DNA from: Chloroflexota bacterium
Lineage (GTDB): Bacteria; Chloroflexota; Dehalococcoidia; JACQTR01
Length of the DNA stretch: 5,401 nt
NCBI GenBank assembly: GCA_016210705.1
Contig: JACQTR010000153.1
Location: forward strand, 1 to 5,401
Reading direction: 5' to 3'
The notes under the pieces were generated by a model. It made no database searches. It was not told where the DNA came from and saw nothing but the letters and a program-made list of their open reading frames with translations. Position 1 is the stretch's first letter. Each line of letters begins with the position of its first letter. Positions 1 through 4,807 of this stretch are shown here, piece by piece. Both the position numbers and the translations under genes were made by a program.

Positions 1-973
1 AAACTAAAACGAGATAAAATAAAATATAAAACCAGGGGATTTGCTTACTGGCTGCGGCCAGTCCCATGAGAATGGCCGACGTCCGAGACCGTCGCCACCA
101 CATCCAGCCCAGGATAAGAAACATAGCATAAAGGGTATCTATGTTACCACCGGCAATATGGCCCCAGAATTCTACATTAGCCAAAGCTACTAAAATCACC
201 AATGGTCTAAATCGAGAGGATACCTGTGTGTAAATAGCCACTAGTATTACCACGCCAGCGGTTAGATAAAATAATCTCAGGTCGGTAAACCCCAAAGCTA
301 GCCATGCGGCAGGGAAAAGGAAAGAGCCCGCGGGGTAACTCAACTTGGATTCGAACTCTGGGGGCGACACCCACGGGTTAGTTTGCGCTTTAGCCAGGGC
401 ACCCTCCAATTGTTCCTCGGAGGGATAGGGATATACTTGAGCGAAGGCCCCTTGGCGCAACGGAGTGGTTCTGGTGGAGGGCAATTGGAACTCGTTCAAG
501 ACGGTGACAATATTGGAATGAGTATAAGGGTTTTCTCCCTCCAAGGCCGTCTGAGCGGCATAGTGAGTGAGGGCAATGGCATCATTCCCGTAAGCACTGG
601 GGCCACGAAAACCAGAGAACAATATAGCCCCTTGGATCAAACTACCCACGACGAGGAGGGGTGCTACCCACCTGAGCGCAGTAAACAACCGCCCCTTAAT
701 TGGATAGAGGAAAGCATCGCTGGGAGCTTGGGACATAACATAAACAATAGCGAGGGAACCCAAACGCAGGACTAGTTTCATTAGATCTCCACCGGGTGCC
801 CAAAAGTAGTTGACAATCCAGGCCCCGGTTGGGGCAAGGCTATTGAGTAAAAAGGCAAAGAATACCAAGGCCAAGCGGGGGGGCATGCCCTCATCCAGTG
901 CCCTCGTTCCCACCCCCGTTAGCGAAGACCAACCTCTTTCCACCAACCCGTTGGTCCTGGTCAAATCAGCCAA
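1..973 (-). CDS. Polytopic membrane glycosyltransferase, GT87/DUF2029-like (GT-C fold), C-terminus cut by window edge
   Basis: One frame stays open from the end of the sbcD-like gene to the left edge and encodes a very hydrophobic protein. Numbering from the internal ATG at 886, there are hydrophobic segments near residues 5-18, 38-52 and 72-92. A large polar loop (93-185) follows, then further membrane segments near 188-220, 228-245 and 252-264, and one that starts near 283. The loop opens with YGNDAIALTHYAAQTALEGE then NPYT, which resembles the D..xYxAAxxLLxGxNPY signature of lipid-linked-sugar GT-C transferases. GGNIDTLY and AASKQIPW resemble the later GQxN and K..P motifs of GT87/DUF2029. 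By family, it would transfer a sugar from a polyprenyl-phosphate donor outside the membrane; the substrate is unknown. The start is uncertain. TTG at 973 has GGAAGAG 8 nt upstream, inside the sbcD-like 3' end, and the 29 codons down to ATG 886 look coding. ATG 886 is the alternative. It starts 6 nt after the nuclease gene and is probably translationally coupled. Confidence 0.66.
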   Translation of the reverse strand, partial: MADLTRTNGLVERGWSSLTGVGTRALDEGMPPRLALVFFAFLLNSLAPTGAWIVNYFWAPGGDLMKLVLRLGSLAIVYVMSQAPSDAFLYPIKGRLFTALRWVAPLLVVGSLIQGAILFSGFRGPSAYGNDAIALTHYAAQTALEGENPYTHSNIVTVLNEFQLPSTRTTPLRQGAFAQVYPYPSEEQLEGALAKAQTNPWVSPPEFESKLSYPAGSFLFPAAWLALGFTDLRLFYLTAGVVILVAIYTQVSSRFRPLVILVALANVEFWGHIAGGNIDTLYAMFLILGWMWWRRSRTSAILMGLAAASKQIPWFYILFYLVLV

Positions 974-978
974 GGCTT

Positions 979-2211
979 TTACTCTTCCTTTGAGCTTTGC
1001 TGGATAAGCCGGGCCCCGTACTCCAATAGCTGCTCCCGGCGTTGGAGAGACACTTTCTTCGTTTCTAAATAATGCCTCAGAAGCTCTAGCGGGGCCAAGG
1101 TTTCGGGGACTAAGCCCCCCAATCGGGTGCGCGATTCATTGCCCACATCCTCGAAGCTAATGGTGACCCAGTGGGCCTCCTGCAACGCCCGTTTCACCTC
1201 GCTGTCTTGAAGCAGCCCTTGGCGGGCCCTCGAAATCTGTATCTGAAGACGGACGATGGCGTCTTTAACATCGTATTTAGCCAGCTCTCGTATTACCCGG
1301 GCCGCGGGATCCTCCACGTCGGCATCGATCCTGATAGTGAGAAAGGGACGAGTCTTAACGCTATGGAATTCCCAGGCCAGAAGGCGCTCCCCGCCTCGCT
1401 TCTTGCCATCCAGTTCCAGGACGTAGAAGCCTTTCTCCTCGCCTTCGTCGCCAAAATCCACCCGTTGCAGGCTTCCAGGGTAGACCATGGGCACGGGGTA
1501 GTCGCTGACCTGGCGCTTATGTATATGGCCCAAGGCAATGTAGTCGAAGGCGGGATGAGCCAGAGTGCTTTTAAGGAGGCTGTAGTCACGGCTCAAGGTC
1601 ATCCCTCGCTCCGAGCCGGGCACCGCCAAGGAATGACAGAGATGGCCCGCCAAGACAGCCGGAAGGTTGGGGTCTAGGGAGGCGACCTCAGCCCTCAGAC
1701 TTTCGCCCAACTTTTCCTCGATAGCCCTGTTGACCTTTTCCAAGGGCAGGTTTTTATACTCCTCTTTGGTCAAGAGATGACTGGGGGTAACCCATGGCAG
1801 GGCCACTATCTGCAAAGGCCCGCCTTTAGTGGCGATATTATAGGTGCCAGGGCGAGGGGCAATATGAACGTTTTCGATAGCCAGGGTATCGAAAATCTCT
1901 ACGGTGGTGGCCCGGGCCAGGGCATTGGGCAGGTCGTGGTTGCCCACCAAGAGGAATACGGAGATGCCTCCTTTGGCCAGCCGGCCGATGCGCTTGGCGA
2001 ACTCCCGCTGCTGGGTCTGGGTAGGCTCTCGGCTCTTGTAGGCATCGCCGCAAAAGAGAACTAGGTCTATGCCCTCACCCAAAGCATAGTCCACCACCTC
2101 GTCCAAGGCGGCCAAAAAATCCCCCAAGCGGGTATTTAGCCCCGTGGCCGGATCGGGCCGGCCGTAGGACTCCACTCCCAAATGCAGGTCGGCGAAGTGA
2201 AGTATCTTCAT
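979..2211 (-). CDS. sbcD: SbcD/Mre11-like DNA exonuclease (calcineurin-like metallophosphoesterase)
   Basis: This 410-residue protein matches the usual length of bacterial SbcD (about 400). It carries the complete Mre11 nuclease motif set: I DLHLG (D8, H10), II GDAYKS (D56), III GNHD (N91, H92, D93), IV GHLCHS (H190) and V GHIH (H229, H231). These residues bind the two Mn ions of the active site. The VYPGSLQRVDFGDEGEEKGF block at 243-262 is typical of SbcD/Mre11. The C-terminal part (about 280-410) would be the capping and SbcC-binding region and is poorly conserved. SbcD works with the SbcC/Rad50 ATPase to open hairpins and process double-strand break ends in the cytoplasm. The ATG lies 6 nt after the DUF167 stop codon, so the two are probably co-transcribed, with a weak GAGAG upstream. 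No sbcC is visible on either side: the next gene downstream is a membrane transferase. The nuclease assignment is firm; the partner is inferred. Confidence 0.92.
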   Translation of the reverse strand: MKILHFADLHLGVESYGRPDPATGLNTRLGDFLAALDEVVDYALGEGIDLVLFCGDAYKSREPTQTQQREFAKRIGRLAKGGISVFLLVGNHDLPNALARATTVEIFDTLAIENVHIAPRPGTYNIATKGGPLQIVALPWVTPSHLLTKEEYKNLPLEKVNRAIEEKLGESLRAEVASLDPNLPAVLAGHLCHSLAVPGSERGMTLSRDYSLLKSTLAHPAFDYIALGHIHKRQVSDYPVPMVYPGSLQRVDFGDEGEEKGFYVLELDGKKRGGERLLAWEFHSVKTRPFLTIRIDADVEDPAARVIRELAKYDVKDAIVRLQIQISRARQGLLQDSEVKRALQEAHWVTISFEDVGNESRTRLGGLVPETLAPLELLRHYLETKKVSLQRREQLLEYGARLIQQSSKEE

Positions 2212-2217
2212 TTTATT

Positions 2218-2535
2218 TCAGCTCTCGATGAACTCGGGCCATGTCCCGTTGGCTGAGCTTGTCGAAGCCCCCAAGGCCTTCATAATTTGGGCCTCATCTA
2301 GCCCCTGAATAGCGATGACCTTCCTCCGGCTGGTGTGCCCGTGCTCTATGGTTATGCTCCCTTTGCTTACACCTAAAAGCTGGCTCAGAAAATCTATAAG
2401 CTCACTATTGGCTTTCCCCGCCACCGGCGGCGCCGCGACCCTTATACGCCAAATTCCCTCCTCAAACCCCAAGACCTCATTACGCCTGGCGTTGGGCTGA
2501 ACTTGGACGTTGACTTTGATGTTGTTTTGGGTCAA
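2218..2535 (-). CDS. DUF167/YggU family protein
   Basis: A small soluble protein of the DUF167 (YggU) family, whose members are about 95-105 residues and have no settled biochemical role. The family core runs from about residue 6 (IKVNVQVQPNARRNEVLG) through the hallmark APPVAGKAN (35-43) and SRRKVIAIQGL (69-79). I chose a TTG start at 2535, giving 105 residues, because AAGGTGA lies 7 nt upstream and the family core begins five codons later. An ATG in the same frame at 2655 would give 145 residues, but it adds about 40 unconserved residues and overlaps the preceding gene by 71 nt. The last 17 residues (GASTSSANG onward) lie beyond the family core and are encoded partly by a repeat-like sequence at 2245-2270. 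The sbcD-like gene follows 6 nt later, consistent with one operon. Confidence 0.85.
   Translation of the reverse strand: MTQNNIKVNVQVQPNARRNEVLGFEEGIWRIRVAAPPVAGKANSELIDFLSQLLGVSKGSITIEHGHTSRRKVIAIQGLDEAQIMKALGASTSSANGTWPEFIES
2245..2270. repeat. Degenerate TTCGACAAGCTCAG-type dispersed repeat inside the DUF167 3' end
   Basis: On the minus strand this reads GGGCTTCGACAAGCTCAGCC followed by AACGGG. From memory it resembles a short dispersed element of the form CTTCGACAAGCTCAGGGCGAACGG that is widespread between genes in several bacterial phyla, including Chloroflexota. A short GGCT/AGCC inverted pair brackets it. Here it lies inside the coding frame and supplies part of the unconserved C-terminal tail of the DUF167 protein. 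Only one copy occurs in the window, so its repeat status is recalled rather than shown. Confidence 0.4.
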
Positions 2536-2542
2536 TGTTGTT

Positions 2543-2549
2543 TCACCTT
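2543..2549 (-). promoter_or_regulatory. Ribosome binding site deciding the TTG start of the DUF167 gene
   Basis: AAGGTGA on the minus strand lies 7 nt before the TTG at 2535. It supports that non-ATG start over the ATG at 2655, which would overlap the previous gene. Confidence 0.6.
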
Positions 2550-2584
2550 CCGAATGCGGGGCGGCGAAGCGGATATACAGATAG

Positions 2585-2923
2585 CTAGAAAGCGCCTTGC
2601 TCAACTTCGACATAACCTTGTATTTTACCCACGCCTCTGCACTTAGGGCATTCAACCTCGCCCGGTTCGAGCTTAGTTACCGTCTTGATTTGATAGATTT
2701 GATCATCGCCCACCCAAAACTCCGGCTCTGGATCCAGTCTGCCAAGCTGCACAGCCGTGGGCTTGTTGCTCACCCATTGGATTTCAGCAGCCCGCTCTAC
2801 CTCGGACAACCACTTGGCGGCCTTAAAGACTGCTTCTCTAGAGGAACGCGCGTCTACAACTTCCTCAAAGTAATCCGAGTACTCTAGGTGATACCACTTA
2901 CCGTAGACTTTGTATGACGCCAT
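2585..2923 (-). CDS. Hypothetical 112-residue protein with one CxxCxGxG zinc-knuckle motif
   Basis: I do not recognise this family. The protein is 112 residues, polar and without membrane segments. Its N-terminal half is rich in aromatics (KVYGKWYHLEYSDYFEEVVD), followed by a probable helix RSSREAVFKAAKWLSEVERA (27-46). The C-terminal part contains CPKCRGVGK (92-100). This single CxxCxGxG repeat is of the kind found four times in the DnaJ zinc domain; one copy would give half a zinc site, so zinc binding might need dimerisation. The start at 2923 is chosen over an upstream ATG at 2956 because GGAGG lies exactly 7 nt before it. The DUF167 gene begins 49 nt downstream, so the gene may head the DUF167-sbcD operon. 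The 90-nt gap upstream of it would have to hold any separate promoter; I saw no clear -35/-10 pair there. Confidence 0.7.
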   Translation of the reverse strand: MASYKVYGKWYHLEYSDYFEEVVDARSSREAVFKAAKWLSEVERAAEIQWVSNKPTAVQLGRLDPEPEFWVGDDQIYQIKTVTKLEPGEVECPKCRGVGKIQGYVEVEQGAF

Positions 2924-2930
2924 GCACCAG

Positions 2931-2935
2931 CCTCC
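2931..2935 (-). promoter_or_regulatory. Shine-Dalgarno site for the CxxCxGxG hypothetical gene
   Basis: GGAGG on the minus strand stands 7 nt before ATG 2923. It selects this start over the in-frame ATG 33 nt further upstream. Confidence 0.65.
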
Positions 2936-3013
2936 AACTTCTTTTCTGTGGACCAAGACCTAATAAATGAGCATTTTCTGCCAACAGATTCTTTCTACAG
3001 CAAGGTTCCTCTT

Positions 3014-3475
3014 TTATGCGGCCGAAACCTCAAATAGTTCGGGAGAACCGCCCTTTTTGCGGTTGCATGCCGTGCACAATGCTCTGCCGTTTTCTACAGT
3101 AGTTTTTCCACCTAGGCTGTGCGCCACAATGTGGTCAGCATGGAAGTTAGATTTGCTCAAATCGATCCCACATTGTGCACACTTCCCACCGGAGTTTTCG
3201 AAAATCTTCACCCTTTGTTCTTGACTGAAAAACCTTTGCGGATCCAGAGGAACTAGCTCCGCTGAAATAATGATCCTGTTCATCAATTGTTCCAGACAAG
3301 CTCTCACATCATCCGTATCTATGCGTCCTGTCCTTCCTGTGTTAAGGTATGCCGCCCATTCATCTGTGCCCTCCACATCTTTTGTGCGGAAGTATTCAAT
3401 AACGCCTTTAGCTACAAGGTGCTCTTTGCCACTTAGCGCAAAACGCTTATTCAAAAGCATGATAGAGGCAAACAC
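3014..3475 (-). CDS. HNH endonuclease segment, probable C-terminal half of the DUF262-HNH protein
   Basis: The 153 residues counted from a GTG at 3475 end in a classical zinc-stabilised HNH nuclease domain. It has CAQC (C99, C102), FHADHIVAHSLGG with the DH pair D114-H115, N129 in VENGRALC, and CTACNRKKG (C134, C137). All metal- and zinc-ligand positions of the HNH fold appear present. The N-terminal 80 residues are a helical linker. The frame is identical to that of the upstream DUF262 gene. It is open for 14 codons before the GTG (TFTTQISSSRFLKW), and those residues read naturally into the HNH part. No Shine-Dalgarno sequence precedes GTG 3475 or the ATG at 3460. I therefore infer that this was originally the C-terminal part of one DUF262-HNH protein. 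It could still be made separately by reinitiation or weak readthrough. If expressed, it would cut DNA. Confidence 0.72.
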   Translation of the reverse strand: MFASIMLLNKRFALSGKEHLVAKGVIEYFRTKDVEGTDEWAAYLNTGRTGRIDTDDVRACLEQLMNRIIISAELVPLDPQRFFSQEQRVKIFENSGGKCAQCGIDLSKSNFHADHIVAHSLGGKTTVENGRALCTACNRKKGGSPELFEVSAA

Positions 3476-3517
3476 CCATTTTAAGAAACGAGAACTGGAA
3501 ATTTGTGTAGTAAAAGT

Positions 3518-3520
3518 TTA
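3518..3520 (-). other. In-frame TAA separating the DUF262 and HNH segments
   Basis: The DUF262 frame stops at this TAA and remains open in the same frame directly afterwards through the whole HNH domain to the TAA at 3014-3016. A single C-to-T change (CAA to TAA), among other one-base changes, would explain it. The following context (TAA then ACT) is not one I know to favour readthrough. TAA is used as a normal stop by other genes here (the sbcD-like, HNH and DUF2283 genes), so code reassignment is not indicated. Confidence 0.7.
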
Positions 3521-4282
3521 GTCAATCTCCAATGCCTCAGAGATTACCTTGCTCTCATAGTTGAGAAGCCAAGTTACATCATTTTTTGCTTTTTGTGCTT
3601 TTACCTGGTCAGGCGGTTCCTTCGTCAGAAATTCTTCGAGGAATTGCCATTCTTGTCTGTCAAGGGGTCTATCTCGGTAGACTGATTTGAAGAATATGCT
3701 AGCTAGGTACCAGTGGGTGTCCCGAACACGATGAACCCCACTAGCCATCTTGAAAAGCCTATGGTCAACAAAATCTCGAAGGTAGGGTTTTAACTCGCTT
3801 CTCAATGCCTTCACTTTCTCGCCCATTTTTAACGGCTTGCCGTATTGGAGCCTTTGATAGATATCCAAAATTTCGTCTTGCTCGAATTCCCGCATAAGAG
3901 CCAAAGCAACTCTATAATCGTCAAATCTGTCTTGCCGTGCTGGCCTGAGTGCAGCGTAGGGTACAAAATCGCTTGCCTTTGCCGCCCCTTTCTCCTTCCA
4001 TTGTTCTGAGTCCTTGTAACCAAAAAGTGCCGCTAGCCTCTGCTGGCCGTCGACTACCTCATAATACTCTAGCCTTACACCCTCATCATCAACGTGCTCC
4101 CGCACGTTTAGCATGACTAACCCCATGGGCCACTCATGAAGCACAGTGTCCACGAGGTCATATTTCATCTTATCAGACCAAACCTTTCCACGCTGATAGT
4201 CAGGTGTTAAATCCAACCTACCCCTTTTCCATAAGTCGTACAGGTCTGAAAGTTTCCACTTTTCAGGTTCAAATCTGCCCAT
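3518..4282 (-). CDS. DUF262 (GmrSD N-terminal, ParB-like) defence protein, N-terminal part
   Basis: 254 residues of a DUF262 domain, the ParB/sulfiredoxin-like nucleotide-binding fold found in the type IV restriction protein GmrSD and the phosphorothioation-linked defence protein SspE. The hallmarks are TPDYQRGKVWS (26-36) and VVDGQQRLAAL (76-86). The DGQQR motif (78-82) is the residue set linked to NTP hydrolysis in SspE-type proteins. Residues about 120-240 are helical with no further recognisable motif. In this superfamily the DUF262 domain normally senses or hydrolyses nucleotide and controls a C-terminal HNH-type nuclease. Such a nuclease domain lies immediately downstream in the same frame, past one TAA. 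Joined, the product would be about 421 residues, a usual size for DUF262-HNH proteins. The ATG at 4282 has a full AGGAGGT just upstream. Whether the 254-residue protein alone is active is unknown; phage defence is inferred from the family. Confidence 0.85.
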   Translation of the reverse strand: MGRFEPEKWKLSDLYDLWKRGRLDLTPDYQRGKVWSDKMKYDLVDTVLHEWPMGLVMLNVREHVDDEGVRLEYYEVVDGQQRLAALFGYKDSEQWKEKGAAKASDFVPYAALRPARQDRFDDYRVALALMREFEQDEILDIYQRLQYGKPLKMGEKVKALRSELKPYLRDFVDHRLFKMASGVHRVRDTHWYLASIFFKSVYRDRPLDRQEWQFLEEFLTKEPPDQVKAQKAKNDVTWLLNYESKVISEALEID

Positions 4283-4286
4283 TACT

Positions 4287-4293
4287 ACCTCCT
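4287..4293 (-). promoter_or_regulatory. Strong Shine-Dalgarno site for the DUF262 gene
   Basis: AGGAGGT, a full seven-base match to the anti-Shine-Dalgarno region, stands 4 nt before ATG 4282. It contrasts with the lack of any such site before the HNH segment. The rest of the 85-nt gap (4283-4367) shows no convincing promoter or terminator. Confidence 0.7.
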
Positions 4294-4367
4294 GTACCCA
4301 AATCTGTGCCTCCCAGTATGCCTACAATCCTCTTTAGCCCCCAACGAGCCAACAGTAATACTACTCG

Positions 4368-4472
4368 CTACTCCTCGAACCCCAGCCAGTACTTGCCTCC
4401 TGGGGGCAGCACTTCAAAGGGCTCGCCCTCAAACTTGGCCTCCAGGGTGGGCTTTAGCTCCGCTATGGGCAC
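4368..4472 (-). pseudogene. Duplicated 3' end fragment of glycyl-tRNA synthetase gene (last 35 codons including stop)
   Basis: This 105-bp stretch repeats the last 105 bp of the complete glyQS gene (4808-4912) at an offset of exactly 440 bp. It has 12 mismatches (about 89% identity) and an exact 24-bp run at the stop-codon end (4368-4391 against 4808-4831). Translated, it gives the same 34 residues, VPIAELKPTLEAK through KYWLGFEE, with only three substitutions (A to E, D to E, L to V) and eight silent codon changes. Similarity stops abruptly at 4472, where the preceding sequence is unrelated and lies next to the DUF2283 stop codon. It lacks the catalytic and most of the anticodon-binding parts, so it cannot be a synthetase. 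It is best read as a remnant of a glyQS allele left by recombination or integration. Confidence 0.88.
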
Positions 4473-4494
4473 AGGGCCGGGGGTTGCATTGTCT

Positions 4495-4710
4495 TTAGGC
4501 AACATTCAGATCTACCAGCTCCACCACTGGCCGCTTTGGGTCTAGGCCTAAATGCTTGGAGGCATCCAAAATTTCAATGCCCACCACCTCCTCGCCTGGC
4601 CCAAAGTCCACCGCCACATCTTCACTCAGCCTTACCGTGGTCACTTGGGCGGGCCGTTCTTTCAAATAGATATAAGCAGCGTCCACTTCTCGATCATACT
4701 GTATCTTCAT
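4495..4710 (-). CDS. DUF2283 family small protein
   Basis: The 71-residue protein fits DUF2283 in length and sequence: MKIQYDREVDAAYIYLKER at the start (the usual YDxExDAxYIxL), DVAVDFGPGEEVVGIEILDAS (about 36-56) as the core, then a short variable tail. The start at 4710 is chosen over an upstream ATG (4737) because GGAGGGGA lies just before it at 4716-4723. Its biochemical role is not established. Genes of this family often follow a DUF4258 gene, and the pair is commonly suspected to be a toxin-antitoxin-like unit. The stub of such a partner lies directly upstream and overlaps this gene (4694-4786). On that reading the DUF2283 protein would be the surviving half, possibly an orphan antitoxin. 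It ends 22 nt before the duplicated glyQS fragment. Confidence 0.8.
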   Translation of the reverse strand: MKIQYDREVDAAYIYLKERPAQVTTVRLSEDVAVDFGPGEEVVGIEILDASKHLGLDPKRPVVELVDLNVA

Positions 4711-4786
4711 TATCTTCCCCTCCAAAATAGAATACAAAAACTGTCATTTGCTCCAAGGCATGGCGAGAATAGATGACAGCCTTCAT
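4694..4786 (-). pseudogene. Truncated DUF4258-like gene stub (30 codons)
   Basis: A short frame starts at ATG 4786 with GGGGA 7 nt upstream and encodes MKAVIYSRHALEQM followed by TVFVFYFGGEDNEDTV and a TGA. The first 14 residues match the usual opening of DUF4258 proteins (short strand, then Y[ST]xHAxERM). The normal continuation of that family (about 60 or more residues with a conserved RGI..eeV block) is missing, and the frame instead runs through the ribosome binding site and start of the DUF2283 gene. I read it as the partner gene reduced by an internal deletion after codon 14. It is short, so the family call rests on a few residues and on the neighbouring DUF2283 gene. Confidence 0.5.
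4716..4723 (-). promoter_or_regulatory. Shine-Dalgarno site fixing the DUF2283 start
   Basis: GGAGGGGA lies 5 nt before ATG 4710, so the upstream in-frame ATG at 4737 is unlikely to be used. The site lies inside the truncated DUF4258-like frame. Confidence 0.6.
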
Positions 4787-4791
4787 CTATT
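4768..4791. repeat. Perfect 9-bp inverted repeat with 6-nt loop after glyQS
   Basis: The plus strand reads AATAGATGA, CAGCCT, TCATCTATT, a perfect 9-bp stem. On the minus strand it starts 17 nt after the glyQS stop codon and overlaps the start codon of the DUF4258-like stub. The stem is AT-rich and is followed by TCTCGCC rather than a T-run, so it is a poor intrinsic terminator. It could be an operator or a structure hiding the stub's start codon. Confidence 0.5.
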
Positions 4792-4807
4792 AATCCCCGC
4801 ACTCAAA

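Noticed and set aside
383..775. Plus-strand frame of 130 codons
   Set aside because: It is antisense to the glycosyltransferase frame, whose translation has clear membrane segments and family motifs. The plus-strand product is low in complexity and has no recognisable motif.
810..1007. Plus-strand frame of 65 codons spanning the glycosyltransferase/sbcD junction
   Set aside because: It overlaps both minus-strand genes and shows no motif or convincing ribosome site.
1171..1677. Plus-strand frame of 168 codons
   Set aside because: It lies wholly opposite the sbcD-like gene, whose motifs are unmistakable; long antisense frames are expected in GC-rich genes.
2536..2655. N-terminal extension of the DUF167 protein to ATG 2655
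   Set aside because: It adds about 40 unconserved residues and overlaps the preceding gene by 71 nt, while the TTG at 2535 has a good ribosome site and sits right before the family core.
3014..4282. Stop-codon reassignment or programmed readthrough at the TAA between DUF262 and HNH
   Set aside because: TAA ends other genes in the window normally, and the following bases do not match a known readthrough context, so a nonsense change or split gene is favoured.
4368..4501. A small expressed gene made from the glyQS fragment, using TTG 4501 or GTG 4472
   Set aside because: No ribosome site precedes either start, the TTG overlaps the DUF2283 end, and the product would be only the synthetase tail. 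A remnant is the simpler reading.
4536..4776. Plus-strand frames of 64 and 74 codons opposite the DUF2283 gene
   Set aside because: They are antisense to a clear DUF2283 protein and have no recognisable features of their own.
4768..4791. Intrinsic terminator of glyQS
   Set aside because: The stem is AT-rich and no T-run follows on the minus strand, so only an inverted repeat is claimed.
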